From Kitasatospora xanthocidica (lineage in GTDB: Bacteria > Actinomycetota > Actinomycetes > Streptomycetales > Streptomycetaceae): a DNA stretch of 64,000 nt. The notes under the pieces are model-generated. The model was not told where the DNA came from and made no database searches. It worked only from the letters and a program-made list of their open reading frames with translations. Position numbers and translations under genes: made by a program. Shown here piece by piece: positions 8,818-17,704 of the stretch; the first letter of the stretch is position 1; each line of letters starts with the position of its first letter. Where the stretch lies: assembly GCF_014656195.1 (NCBI RefSeq), contig NZ_BNBY01000003.1, positions 62,001 through 126,000 of the forward strand, written 5' to 3'.

Positions 8818-9210
8818 ATGAAGCTGAACACCAAGGCGGCCCTGCGCAAGGGGGCGGCCACCCTCTCCGTCGCCCTCCTGCTGGTCGGCGTCGGCGCCTC
8901 GGCCGCGAGCGCCCAGCCCGGCGCGCGCTACGTCCGCTACGGCGACCGCGGCTCGGCCGTGACGTGCGTCCAGCTCGCGCTCAACCACTGGAACTCCAAC
9001 CGCGGCCCCGGCCTGCCCCACCCCGAGCTGGGCCTGGACGTGGACGGGCAGTTCGGCGGCGAGACCCTGCGGGTGCTGAAGGCCTACCAGAGCGCCCAGC
9101 ACCTCGACGCCGACGGGGTCGTCGGCCCCGACACCGGCGACCTGCTGTACTGGGCGCACCTCCACCAGAGCGACCCGTACTGCTACTCGGTCCTCCCGAC
9201 CAAGCCCTGA
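8818..9210 (+). CDS. Secreted peptidoglycan-binding domain protein
   Basis: A 130-residue protein with a signal peptide (KKxA-type start, hydrophobic LSVALLLVGVGAS, cut near ASAQP). The mature part is a single PG_binding_1-like domain: VRYGDRGSAVTCVQLALN, LDVDGQFGGETLRVLKAYQ, DADGVVGPDTGDLL. It probably binds the cell wall; no catalytic domain is present. ATG 8818 follows AGGAAG. Just upstream (about 8761-8800) the leader contains short tandem GTGAA(G/A)CAC-like repeats. A strong hairpin follows the gene. Confidence 0.82.
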   Translation: MKLNTKAALRKGAATLSVALLLVGVGASAASAQPGARYVRYGDRGSAVTCVQLALNHWNSNRGPGLPHPELGLDVDGQFGGETLRVLKAYQSAQHLDADGVVGPDTGDLLYWAHLHQSDPYCYSVLPTKP

Positions 9211-9250
9211 CCCGGCGTCGGGACCGGCGGTCCTGAGACTCCCCGAACAC

Positions 9251-9289
9251 GACGGAAGCCCGGCACCACCATGGTGCCGGGCTTCCGTC
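9251..9289. terminator. Bidirectional hairpin terminator
   Basis: GACGGAAGCCCGGCACCA (9251-9268) pairs perfectly with 9272-9289 around a CCA loop: an 18-bp stem between convergent genes ending at 9210 and 9303. Confidence 0.88.
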
Positions 9290-9302
9290 GCGTTCGGGCT
9301 TG

Positions 9303-9983
9303 TCAGCTGATGGCCGCCGTGGCGGCGGTGGCGACGGTCACCGCGGTGATCGCCGCGATGGCCACCCGCATGTTCCGGAGCGCCTCGCTGACGGGCTCGC
9401 CCGCCCAGTCGCCCGCGGCGATCTCCGCGAAGCGCAGCTCGACCCGCGCGCGGGGGAGGTCGGGGAAGGCCAGGGCGTGCAGCCGGGCGGAGTGCAGCAG
9501 TGCTATCAGGGTCGCGGTGCGCATGTCGGGCGCCTCGTGATGCCGGATCACGGCGGTCAGCCTCCCGCGCAGTTCCCGTTCGACCGACCCGTCCGCCTCC
9601 GGGTAGCGCCGGACCGGGAAGAGGCCGAGGACCCGGTGGCGCTCCTCGACGACCAGACCGCGCTCACACAGCCGGTCCACGGCGGCGCGGACGGCCGTGG
9701 CACGGTCCCTGGTCAGCCACTCCGCCGCCTTCGCCTTGCCGGGAGCCTTGCCCCCGATCCACTCGACGAGCCGTTCCAGGCGCTCGTCGAGCAGCGGATC
9801 GCCGGTCGGGGTCGGGTCGATGACGCTGAGCCGGCCTTCGTCGAGCGCGACCCGGCCGGCCAGCGCGAGGTCGGCGAGCAGACCTCCCGCCACCGCCCAT
9901 GCCGCGGCCGCCCCGTCCTTCGCCACACCGGAATCGTCGTCCAGTGAGAGCAGCATCAGCTCCTCGGCGAGGGTGACGTGCAT
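9303..9983 (-). CDS. GPP34 (GOLPH3/Vps74-like) family protein
   Basis: A 226-residue protein beginning MHVTLAEELMLLSLDDDSG, the characteristic N-terminus of bacterial GPP34 proteins, which share the fold of the Golgi phosphoprotein GOLPH3. The C-terminal half is helical and ends in an Ala/Thr/Val hydrophobic segment (AIAAITAVTVATAATAA) that could contact membrane. The start at 9983 is preferred because AAAGGA lies seven bases upstream; an ATG at 9989 is too close to that site. Bacterial members are abundant in streptomycetes; their role is unknown, with lipid binding the usual suggestion. Confidence 0.85.
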   Translation of the reverse strand: MHVTLAEELMLLSLDDDSGVAKDGAAAAWAVAGGLLADLALAGRVALDEGRLSVIDPTPTGDPLLDERLERLVEWIGGKAPGKAKAAEWLTRDRATAVRAAVDRLCERGLVVEERHRVLGLFPVRRYPEADGSVERELRGRLTAVIRHHEAPDMRTATLIALLHSARLHALAFPDLPRARVELRFAEIAAGDWAGEPVSEALRNMRVAIAAITAVTVATAATAAIS

Positions 9984-10328
9984 GTGCATTCCTTTCCCTG
10001 TACGGACGGCCACCCCGCGGCGCTGCCTGCCGGCCGCCGCACCTGACTGTCCTCAGCCAGGAACGCCCGCCCGTACGCTCCGGTTCCCGGGTCGCGGACG
10101 GCGTACGAACCGCCCGGGCGCCGCGCCGCCGCCCCACCCGCCGCACGAGCGGACACCGTCACCGGTCGTCACACAAACCACACCTGACCCGCGCAGAAGC
10201 CTCGCTCCGACCGGGTGTCGCGAACCGGCCGGATCTGCGTAGGCTCGCATCCCATCCGGCCCGGTCCGCGGGCGGCGTGGCGGTCACCGCCGGGATCCCG
10301 GACGTGCCTCACCTATCGAAGAGATCCC
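9984..10328. other. Divergent intergenic region
   Basis: 345 bases between two divergent genes. I see no convincing coding frame. A TAGGCT near 10239-10244 could be a -10 element for the rightward gene, but no good -35 accompanies it. No repeat or RNA structure stands out. Confidence 0.4.
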
Positions 10329-10952
10329 ATGAGTTACTGCACCCCCTGCCGACGCCACCTCAACGGCGCGCTCTCCTGCCCCGGCTGCGGCCGGGCCGCC
10401 GAGGTCGTGGCCGGGGAGGCCGCGGGCCTGCTCCCCGAGCACCCGGGCGAACCCGCGCCCACCGGCTCCGCACCGTCCCGCCGCGCGGCGCGGCGACGGG
10501 GCGGCCGGGCGCGGGGCAAGGTCCTGGCCGTGTCGGCGGCCGGGGTGGTGGCCTGCGGGCTCGCCACCGTGCTGCTGACCGGCGGCAACTCCGACGGCGC
10601 GGTGACCCCGGCCTCGGCGGGCACCGAGTCGCCCGCCCCGCGCTCCGCGACCACCTCCGGTTCCCCGGCCGCACCGGCACCGGCACCGGTCACCACGACG
10701 GCCACCGTCGGCCCGCAGCCGTCGGCCACCGCCACCCGGCCCAAGCCGTCCACCGGCACCACCTCGGCCACGGCGCCCTCCTCGGCCCCGACCGCCGCCC
10801 CGCCCCCGCCGGCCCCGCCCGTGAAGCCCGCCCCGGGCACCGGCACGACCGCGCCGAGCACCGGCCCCGTCCCGCCGTCCTCCCCCGCCCCGCACCCGTC
10901 CACCCCGACGGCCACCCCGAGCTGCACCCGCGTCCTGTTCTGGTGCACCTGA
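10329..10952 (+). CDS. SCO2400-family protein
   Basis: A 207-residue protein. The N-terminus SYCTPCRRHLNGALSCPGCG holds two Cys-x-x-Cys pairs forming a zinc ribbon and matches the start typical of the Streptomyces SCO2400 family. A basic stretch (RRAARRRGGRARGK) precedes a single membrane helix at about residues 60-80 (VLAVSAAGVVACGLATVLL). The rest is an extracellular Pro/Thr/Ala/Ser-rich tail ending CTRVLFWCT with a Cys pair. The function is unknown; the layout suggests a cytoplasmic zinc ribbon anchored to a wall-spanning stalk. Confidence 0.78.
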   Translation: MSYCTPCRRHLNGALSCPGCGRAAEVVAGEAAGLLPEHPGEPAPTGSAPSRRAARRRGGRARGKVLAVSAAGVVACGLATVLLTGGNSDGAVTPASAGTESPAPRSATTSGSPAAPAPAPVTTTATVGPQPSATATRPKPSTGTTSATAPSSAPTAAPPPPAPPVKPAPGTGTTAPSTGPVPPSSPAPHPSTPTATPSCTRVLFWCT

Positions 10953-10983
10953 CCCGGCCGCATCCCGTACGCCCCGGGAGCCC

Positions 10984-12330
10984 TCAGCCCCGCCCGGCGA
11001 GGCCCGCGTGGACGGCGAGGAGGGCCAGGTAGCGGCGGTGGACGTCCTCGCGGTCGGCCGGTTCGGCGACCGTCTCGCGGCTGAGGCGCTCGATCATCCC
11101 GGCCTGGGCCAGGAGCACCTGGCGCTGCTGCTCGGTCCTGGTCTCCGCCATGATCTCCGTGAGGGCGTCGAGCTGGCGGATCAGCACGGCCGGCATGCCG
11201 GGGGCGGCCTGGCGGATCTTCTCGAAGGCGCGCTGGACCAGGCGTTCGTAGCTCACCGGGGCGGTCATCACCCGGATGTGTCCGCTCTCGTCCCGGTGGA
11301 CGGGGTTCGGGTGCCAGTGGGCGGCGATCCGGCACAGGCCCTCGCCGAGCCAGTCGACGCAGGTCAGACAGGTGAAGGTGTCGTTCACGGCGGTGGACAG
11401 CGCCCGGATGGCGATCTCCACCAGCTGGTCGACGGCGAAGGCGATGTCCTGGGCGAGCGTCCGGGTCGAGCCGGTGATGTGGGCGCGGGCGAAGCGCCGG
11501 GCCACCTCGGGCGCCGCCCCGGCGGGCCAGACCGTGGCGAGCTGGTGGCCCCGCACAAGGAAGTGCCCGGGCCGGTGGTCCAGGCGGATGACGGCGTCGA
11601 GCTCCGCGGCCATCCGGACCAGCGTGCGGTGCCGGACGAACTGCAGGTAGCCGCTGGCCGGCGCCGGGACGGGCGCGCCCGCGGTGTCGAGCCGGGCGTG
11701 CAGTTCGACCGCGGACGGCCCGGTGACGGCCTCTCCGGCCCGAGCCGGTTCGCCCGCGCCCGCCTCGATCGCCTCGGAGAGCTCGGCCGCGATGCTGGCG
11801 ATCACCCTGGGCAGCTGGATGGAGGTGGCGATGTGGTGGATGAAGTAGATCAGCACCGCCAGGTCGGCCATCACCAGCACCATGCAGACGGTGATGGACA
11901 GGTGCGGTACGAGGTCGCCGTGCGAGCCCGGCCCGATGACGACCAGTGACAGGATCGCGAAGACGAACGTGCCGACGAAGGTGCCCAGGGTCAGCTGGGT
12001 GGTGCGGTCGCGGATGAAGGTCCGCAGCATCCGCGGGCCGAACTGGGTGGAGGCCAGGGTCAAGGTCACGATCATGATCGAGAACACCACGCCGACGACG
12101 GTGATCAGGGAGGCCGCGATGGCGGCGAGCGTCTGCCGGGCCGCGTCCGCCGTCCCGCTGATGACCCAGGACGGCAGGGTGAGGTCCCCGCGGTAGGCGG
12201 CCCGGTCCAGGGACCAGGTGGCGACGAACAGCACCGCCGCGAGCACGACCTCCAGGATCGGCACGACCCACAGGTTCGTCCGCAGCTGCTCGCGCCGCCA
12301 CTGCGCCTCCAGGTGGACCCCACGGATCAT
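10984..12330 (-). CDS. DUF2254 family membrane protein
   Basis: A 448-residue protein. The N-terminal third has four hydrophobic helices: NLWVVPILEVVLAAVLFVA, the segment around SLITVVGVVFSIMIVTLTLA, FVGTFVFAILSLVVIG, and the one near VCMVLVMADLAVLIYFI. Between them is ASTQFGPRMLRTFIRDRTTQ, the signature of DUF2254. The soluble C-terminal half has the family motifs HRTLVRMAAEL and QLVEIAIRALSTAVNDTFT. The family has no established function. ATG 12330 is preceded by a region of tandem CCGACTCCGACC-like repeats (about 12350-12375). Confidence 0.88.
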   Translation of the reverse strand: MIRGVHLEAQWRREQLRTNLWVVPILEVVLAAVLFVATWSLDRAAYRGDLTLPSWVISGTADAARQTLAAIAASLITVVGVVFSIMIVTLTLASTQFGPRMLRTFIRDRTTQLTLGTFVGTFVFAILSLVVIGPGSHGDLVPHLSITVCMVLVMADLAVLIYFIHHIATSIQLPRVIASIAAELSEAIEAGAGEPARAGEAVTGPSAVELHARLDTAGAPVPAPASGYLQFVRHRTLVRMAAELDAVIRLDHRPGHFLVRGHQLATVWPAGAAPEVARRFARAHITGSTRTLAQDIAFAVDQLVEIAIRALSTAVNDTFTCLTCVDWLGEGLCRIAAHWHPNPVHRDESGHIRVMTAPVSYERLVQRAFEKIRQAAPGMPAVLIRQLDALTEIMAETRTEQQRQVLLAQAGMIERLSRETVAEPADREDVHRRYLALLAVHAGLAGRG

Positions 12331-12650
12331 GCCGCCGCCTCCCGTCCCTCCGACCCGACTCCGACCCGACTCCGGCCGGGCCCGGCCCGACCCCGGCGCC
12401 AGCCGGACGTGCCCACCCTAATCAATCGGACATACCAGGCCGGGTCGGACAGGCGGGGCCCGGTCGACGGGCACGCGGCGGGCAGCCGGGTCCCGTACGG
12501 CTATTGACTACTTGTCCAACAGTGGCGATTCTCGTCACACCGAGTGCGCGGTCCATGACGGCCGGCCCGGACGGGCCGGTCCGCGCGTCCCCGACGGCGC
12601 CCGGCAACCCCCGGGCCGCGCCACCCTCACTTCGGACCCGGGTGGTGACC
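12331..12650. promoter_or_regulatory. Intergenic region with a candidate vegetative promoter
   Basis: 320 bases between divergent genes. TTGACT (12504-12509) and GATTCT (12527-12532), 17 bases apart, resemble a HrdB-type promoter reading right toward the M19-like gene. The left part has short CCCGACTCCGAC repeats. No coding frame is supported. Confidence 0.4.
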
Positions 12651-14744
12651 ATGCCCCAGTTACCCCACCGCAGGCGCGGATTCGTCACGCTTCTGGCCGC
12701 ACTTCTGACCCTGACCACCATGCTCTTCGCCGCTCCGGCGCCGGCCGCTCCGGCACCCCCGGCACCCGCGCCCGCGGCCCCGGGCGAGACCGGCTGGTGG
12801 AACCCGACCGCCCGACCGGCGCCCGACTCGCAGATCAACGTCACCGGCGAACCGTTCCGCGGCACCGACGCCCAGGGGAAGGTCCGGGGCTTCGTCGACG
12901 CGCACGACCACATCATGGCCAACGAGGCCTTCGGCGGACGGCTGATCTGCGGCAAGTCCTTCTCCGAGGCAGGGGTCGCGGACGCCCTGAAGGACTGCCC
13001 CGAGCACTACCCCGACGGCTCGCTCGCGATCTTCGACTTCATCACCAAGGGCGGCGACGGCAAGCACGACCCGGTCGGCTGGCCCACCTTCAAGGACTGG
13101 CCGGCCCACGACTCGCTCACCCACCAGCAGAACTACTACGCCTGGATCGAACGGGCCTGGCGCGGCGGCCAGCGGGTGCTGGTCAACGACCTGGTCACCA
13201 ACGGGGTGATCTGCTCGGTCTACTTCTTCAAGGACCGCAGCTGCGACGAGATGACCTCGATCCGCCTCCAGGCGCAGAAGACGTACGAGCTGCAGGCCTA
13301 CATCGACACCATGTACGGCGGGCCCGGCAAGGGCTGGTTCCGGATCGTCACCGACAGCGCGCAGGCCCGCGCGGTGGTCGAGCAGGGCAAGCTGGCCGTC
13401 GTCCTCGGCGTGGAGACCTCCGAGCCCTTCGGCTGCAAGCAGGTCCTCGACGTCGCCCAGTGCTCCAAGGCCGACATCGACCGCGGCCTGGACGAGCTGT
13501 ACGGGCTGGGCGTGCGCAGCATGTTCCTCTGCCACAAGTTCGACAACGCGCTCTGCGGGGTGCGCTTCGACGAGGGCGCGCTCGGGACGGCCATCAACGT
13601 CGGCCAGTTCCTCTCCACCGGCACCTTCTGGAAGACCGAGAAGTGCGCCGGCCCGCAGCACGACAACCCGATCGGCCTCGCCCCGGCACCCGGGGCGCAG
13701 CAGCAGCTCCCGGCGGGGGTGACGGTGCCGGCCTACGCCGGCGACGCGCAGTGCAACAGCCGCGGACTGACCGACCTCGGCGAGTACGCGGTGCGCGGGC
13801 TGATGAAACGCAAGATGATGCTGGAGGTCGACCACATGAGCGTCAAGGCCGCCGGGCGCTCCTTCGACATCCTGGAGTCCGAGTCCTACCCGGGCGTGAT
13901 CTCCTCGCACAGCTGGATGGACCTCGACTGGATCGAGCGGGTCTACAAGCTCGGCGGCTTCGTCGCCCAGTACATGAACAGCGCCGAGGCGTTCAGCGCG
14001 GAGGCCGAGCGCACCGACGCGCTGCGCGACAAGTACGGGGTGGGGTACGGCTACGGCACCGACATGAACGGCGTCGGCGGCTGGCCCGGCCCGCGCGGGG
14101 CGAACACCCCCGATCCGGTGCGCTACCCGTTCCGCAGCCAGGACGGCGGCTCCCTGATCGACCGCCAGACCACCGGTTCGCGCACCTGGGACATCGACAC
14201 GGACGGCGCCGCGCACTACGGCCTGGTCCCGGACTGGCTGGAGTCGATCCGGCAGGTCGGCGGCCAGGGCGTGCTGGACGACCTCTTCCGCGGCGCCGAG
14301 TCCTACCTCACCACCTGGGGCGCCTCGGAGCGGCACGACGCCTCGGTGAACCTCGCCGCGGGCCGTCCGGCCACCGCCTCCAGCACCGAGTGGTGGAACC
14401 CCTTCGTCAGCTTCGCGCCCGGCCGGGCGGTGGACGGCGACACCGGCACCCGCTGGGCCAGCGAGTGGAGCGACGACCAGTGGCTCCAGGTCGACCTCGG
14501 CGCCACCGCCCTGGTCGGACGCGTCACGCTGGACTGGGAGCGCGCCTACGGGCGGGCGTACCGGATCGAGGTCTCCACCGACGGGAGCAGCTGGCAGTCC
14601 GTCTGGTCCACCACCACCGGACACGGCGGCCTGGACACCGCCCGCTTCACCGGCGTCCCGGCCCGCTACGTCCGCGTCCACGGGGTGCAGCGCGGCACCC
14701 AGTGGGGCTACTCCCTGCACGAGCTCGGCGTCTTCAGCGGCTAG
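12651..14744 (+). CDS. Secreted M19-like dipeptidase/amidohydrolase with C-terminal F5/8C domain; TTA at codon 4
   Basis: A 697-residue protein with a signal peptide (RRRGFVTLLAALLTLTTMLFA, cut near APAPA). The catalytic part (about residues 80-560) has a metal-dependent hydrolase layout: VDAHDHIM, VVLGVETSEPFG, LCHKFDNALCG, LEVDHMSV, VISSHSW and GYGTDMNGVGG, all carrying His/Asp/Glu that can bind metal, similar to membrane-dipeptidase (M19) relatives. The last 140 residues form a discoidin (F5/8 type C) domain: NLAAGRPATASS, AVDGDTGTRWAS, WLQVDLG, ARYVRVHG, which usually binds carbohydrate. Codon 4 is TTA (12660-12662), implying bldA control. GTG 12645 is an alternative start. Confidence 0.82.
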   Translation: MPQLPHRRRGFVTLLAALLTLTTMLFAAPAPAAPAPPAPAPAAPGETGWWNPTARPAPDSQINVTGEPFRGTDAQGKVRGFVDAHDHIMANEAFGGRLICGKSFSEAGVADALKDCPEHYPDGSLAIFDFITKGGDGKHDPVGWPTFKDWPAHDSLTHQQNYYAWIERAWRGGQRVLVNDLVTNGVICSVYFFKDRSCDEMTSIRLQAQKTYELQAYIDTMYGGPGKGWFRIVTDSAQARAVVEQGKLAVVLGVETSEPFGCKQVLDVAQCSKADIDRGLDELYGLGVRSMFLCHKFDNALCGVRFDEGALGTAINVGQFLSTGTFWKTEKCAGPQHDNPIGLAPAPGAQQQLPAGVTVPAYAGDAQCNSRGLTDLGEYAVRGLMKRKMMLEVDHMSVKAAGRSFDILESESYPGVISSHSWMDLDWIERVYKLGGFVAQYMNSAEAFSAEAERTDALRDKYGVGYGYGTDMNGVGGWPGPRGANTPDPVRYPFRSQDGGSLIDRQTTGSRTWDIDTDGAAHYGLVPDWLESIRQVGGQGVLDDLFRGAESYLTTWGASERHDASVNLAAGRPATASSTEWWNPFVSFAPGRAVDGDTGTRWASEWSDDQWLQVDLGATALVGRVTLDWERAYGRAYRIEVSTDGSSWQSVWSTTTGHGGLDTARFTGVPARYVRVHGVQRGTQWGYSLHELGVFSG

Positions 14745-14779
14745 GCACCACTGAGGCCGGGGCGCTCCGGCCCGGCCAG

Positions 14780-14829
14780 CTCCCTTATTGCTAGGATGTT
14801 GCAATTGCAGAATGCTAGCAATAAGGGAG
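14780..14829 (+). promoter_or_regulatory. Nested palindromic operator or hairpin over the promoter/RBS of the tsaD-like gene
   Basis: CTCCCTTATTGCTAG (14780-14794) is repeated as an exact inverted copy at 14815-14829, with a 20-base spacer that itself contains the palindrome TGCAATTGCA (14800-14809). TAGGAT (14792-14797) inside the left arm matches a -10 element, and AAGGGAG in the right arm is the ribosome-binding site of ATG 14837. A repressor bound here would block transcription; a transcript covering it would hide the RBS. Confidence 0.7.
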
Positions 14830-14836
14830 ACGTGTG

Positions 14837-15904
14837 ATGGCGGGACCACCGGTGGTGCTGGGGATCGAGTCGTCCTGCGACGAGACCGGTGCCGGTCTGG
14901 TGCGCGACGGCGTGCTGTTGGGGCACGCGGTGGCGTCGTCCATGGACGAGCACGCGCGCTACGGCGGAGTCGTCCCCGAGATCGCCGCCCGCGCCCACGT
15001 CCACGCCATGGCCCCCGTCGTCCAGGAGGCGCTGGACCGGGCCGGGCTCGCCCTGACCGACATCGGCGCCGTCGCCGTCACCACCGGCCCGGGCCTGTCC
15101 GGCGCCCTCCAGGTCGGCCTGGCCGCCGCCAAGAGCTACGCCTTCTCCCTCGGCGTCCCGCTCTACGGGGTCCACCACCTCGCCGGGCACGTCGCCGCCG
15201 CCACCCTCGACGGCGGGCCGCTGCCGAACCCGTGCATCGTCCTCATCGTCTCCGGCGGGCACACCTCGCTGCTGCTCGTCCGGGACCTCGCCCGCGACCC
15301 GATCGTCCACCTCGGCGACACCCTGGACGACGCCGCCGGCGAGTGCTTCGACAAGGTCGCCCGGATCCTCCGGCTCCCCTACCCCGGCGGCCCCGCGATC
15401 GACCGCGCCGCCCGCGACGGCGACCCGAAGGCCGTCCGGCTGCCCCGGCCCCTGAGCGGGCCGAACGACCCCCGGTACGCCTTCTCCTTCTCCGGCCTCA
15501 AGACCGCCGCCGCCCGCTGGGTCGAGGCCCAGCGCGCCGCCGGCACCGAACCGCACGTCCCGGACGCGGCCGCCGCCCTCCAGGAGGCCATCGCCGACAC
15601 CCTCACCCGCAAGGCCGTCCGGGCCTGCACCGACCACGGCATCGACACCCTCGTCGTGGTCGGCGGGGTCGCCGCCAACTCCCGGATCCGCGCCCTCACC
15701 GAGCGGCGCTGCGCGGCCGCCGGCATCACCCTGCGCGTCCCTGCGCTACGGCTGTGCACCGACAACGGCGCCATGGTCGCCGCCATCGGCGACCTCCTGG
15801 TGCGCTCCGGCGCCCGACCCGCCCCGATGGACATCTCCATCGACCCCTCGGCCCCGCTGGAGTACGCCGCCCTCACCCCGCTCGCCGCGATCCGCGCGGC
15901 GTGA
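14837..15904 (+). CDS. tsaD: TsaD-like tRNA threonylcarbamoyladenosine transferase
   Basis: A 355-residue member of the Kae1/TsaD family, which transfers the threonylcarbamoyl group to A37 of ANN-decoding tRNAs with TsaB and TsaE. It begins [13 protein letters not shown]. The metal ligands are in [10 protein letters not shown] and in CTDNGAM near the C-terminus. ATP-binding motifs VSGGHTSL and [10 protein letters not shown] are present. ATG 14837 is used because AAGGGAG lies seven bases upstream; GTG 14834 is possible. The usual actinomycete partners (tsaB, rimI, tsaE, alr) are absent and the promoter is heavily palindromic, so this may be a second, regulated copy; the genome must be checked. 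Confidence 0.85.
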   Translation: MAGPPVVLGIESSCDETGAGLVRDGVLLGHAVASSMDEHARYGGVVPEIAARAHVHAMAPVVQEALDRAGLALTDIGAVAVTTGPGLSGALQVGLAAAKSYAFSLGVPLYGVHHLAGHVAAATLDGGPLPNPCIVLIVSGGHTSLLLVRDLARDPIVHLGDTLDDAAGECFDKVARILRLPYPGGPAIDRAARDGDPKAVRLPRPLSGPNDPRYAFSFSGLKTAAARWVEAQRAAGTEPHVPDAAAALQEAIADTLTRKAVRACTDHGIDTLVVVGGVAANSRIRALTERRCAAAGITLRVPALRLCTDNGAMVAAIGDLLVRSGARPAPMDISIDPSAPLEYAALTPLAAIRAA

Positions 15905-16022
15905 CGGGGGTTCACGGGACCGGTCACCTCGGCGGGGCGACCTCGCCGGCCGCCGCTGGAGAGCCGCCCGTGAGCCGGTAAATGGCTTGCGGACCTCCGT
16001 GACGGGGTGTCGGATCCCGGGC

Positions 16023-16889
16023 ATGACGATTGTGCTGGGGACGCCCACCGCGGGCGGGGTGCGCGAGGCGATGGGCGCGCTGCGGGAGTGGCAGGACGAC
16101 GGGGCGCCGATGCAGCTGCATCCGGGGGACATCGGCTGGAACCACCGGCTCGGAGCGGCCGAGACGGCCGCGGTGGTGCGGACCTGGAGCCGGGCCGGCC
16201 GGATCCTCGCCGTCGGGATGCTGGACTCGCCGACGGTGTTCCGGATGACGGTCGCTCCCGACGCCTTCCGGGACGAGGACGTGGCGCGGCGACTCGTCGA
16301 GGACCTCTCGCTGCCCGAGCGCGGCGTGCTGCCGGAGGGAGCGGTGTCCGTCGAGGCGCCGCTGGGCCTGCTGCTGCACGACCTGCTGACCGAGGAGGGC
16401 TGGGGCGTCGACGAACCGTGGACGCCGCTCTTCCGCGACCTCGCGGAAGCGGTGGAGGACCCCGGCGTACGGATCACCGCGATCGGCCCGGAGCAGGCGC
16501 AGGACTTCGCCGACGTCCTGCGGTCGGCGTTCGGCACCTCGCGGCCCACCCGGGCGTACTGGCACGCGATGGCGGCGGGGCCGTTCTACAGCGACGCGCG
16601 ATGTCTGGGCGCCTACGACGACCAGGGCGCCCCGGCGGCGGCGGTGACGGTCTGGTCGGCCGGCCCGGGGAAGCCGGGACTGGTCGAACCGATGGGCGTC
16701 CACGAGGACCACCGCGGTCGCGGGTACGGCCGGGCGATCACCCTCGCCGGGGCGGCCGCGCTGCGGGAGCTGGGCGCGTCGAGCGTGCGGGTGTGCACAC
16801 CGAGCTCCAACGCCGGTGGCGTCGCCACGTACAAGGCGGCCGGCTTCGAGGCGAGGCCGGAGATCGGCGACCGGATCCGCACGGCCTGA
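16023..16889 (+). CDS. GNAT family N-acetyltransferase
   Basis: A 288-residue protein with a C-terminal GNAT domain: acetyl-CoA-binding EDHRGRGYGRAITLAGAAAL (R/Q-x-x-G-x-G/A) near residue 225 and the following beta-strand/helix with PSSNAGGVATYKAAGF. The N-terminal half probably forms a second, degenerate acetyltransferase fold, as in many two-domain GNAT proteins. The substrate is unknown. There is no clear operon; an intergenic stretch of about 130 bases follows. Confidence 0.82.
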   Translation: MTIVLGTPTAGGVREAMGALREWQDDGAPMQLHPGDIGWNHRLGAAETAAVVRTWSRAGRILAVGMLDSPTVFRMTVAPDAFRDEDVARRLVEDLSLPERGVLPEGAVSVEAPLGLLLHDLLTEEGWGVDEPWTPLFRDLAEAVEDPGVRITAIGPEQAQDFADVLRSAFGTSRPTRAYWHAMAAGPFYSDARCLGAYDDQGAPAAAVTVWSAGPGKPGLVEPMGVHEDHRGRGYGRAITLAGAAALRELGASSVRVCTPSSNAGGVATYKAAGFEARPEIGDRIRTA

Positions 16890-17021
16890 CGACCGTACAG
16901 CCCGGTCCGGCCCTCGGGCCCGCCCGGGCTGCAGCCGCCAGGACGCCGGGGACCGCGCCGTCGGGGGTGCACACCACCGCGTCCAGGCCGGAGCGCTGCC
17001 GAGCAGGTCCCCGGTGGTCGG

Positions 17022-17552
17022 TCAGGCGAGGGTCCGGCAGAGGTTCTCCACCTGATGCTGGACCAGCACCTCGACCTGCCGGTCCGGGTGCACCAGCAGC
17101 ACCGCGCCGCCACTGAACACGTAGTCGCCGACCGCGTAGTACGGGTTGCCGGGGTGGACCTTGGCGGAGATGTGCGAGGACGGCGGGACGTCCCACAGCG
17201 TGCTGCCGTCCGACAGCCGGTACTCGGTGGCCCGGCCGCTCTGGTCGCGGTCGACCTGGGCGCCGGTGTCCACGTTGGTGTAGCGCAGGATCAGCGGCCC
17301 GCGCCAGAGGACCTTCGCGGGCGAGCCGTCGGGGTGTCGGGCGACGGTCTTGGTCTCCTCCTGGTCGAACAGGTCGGTGATGTGCAGGTGGAACGGGCAG
17401 AGCGTCCCGGCGGGCGCGTCGTAGTCCTGGCCGTGGTACGGCTGCCAGCCGTCGTCGTCGGCCTGCGCTGCCGGGGCCGCCGGTACGAGGACGGCCACCG
17501 CCAGGACCGCGGCGAGGACGGCCGGTCGGGTGAAGTGCGACGGCATGCGCAT
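17022..17552 (-). CDS. Secreted hypothetical protein
   Basis: A 176-residue exported protein. The start at 17552 is set by AGGAGG five bases upstream. The signal peptide covers about residues 1-33 (basic start, AVLAAVLAVAVLVPAA, cut near AAQA). The mature part contains LCPFHLHITDLFDQEETK, LILRYTNVDTG and VHPDRQVEVL, and has two Cys. Such short secreted proteins of beta-strand character are common in streptomycetes and have no assigned role. It is divergent from the ArsR-type regulator, which might control it. Confidence 0.75.
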   Translation of the reverse strand: MRMPSHFTRPAVLAAVLAVAVLVPAAPAAQADDDGWQPYHGQDYDAPAGTLCPFHLHITDLFDQEETKTVARHPDGSPAKVLWRGPLILRYTNVDTGAQVDRDQSGRATEYRLSDGSTLWDVPPSSHISAKVHPGNPYYAVGDYVFSGGAVLLVHPDRQVEVLVQHQVENLCRTLA

Positions 17553-17704
17553 GGAAGCCTCCTGGGCGTCGGGGCGGGACCGGACGGCCGTCCGGAGGCC
17601 CACTGCCACCGCGGCCGCGCACTGGGTATCGTCGGACCGCGGCGGCACCGGCGCCACGTTTTCGGTCTGGGCCGAAAGCCCGGGAACGCCGGGAGGTGCC
17701 GAGC

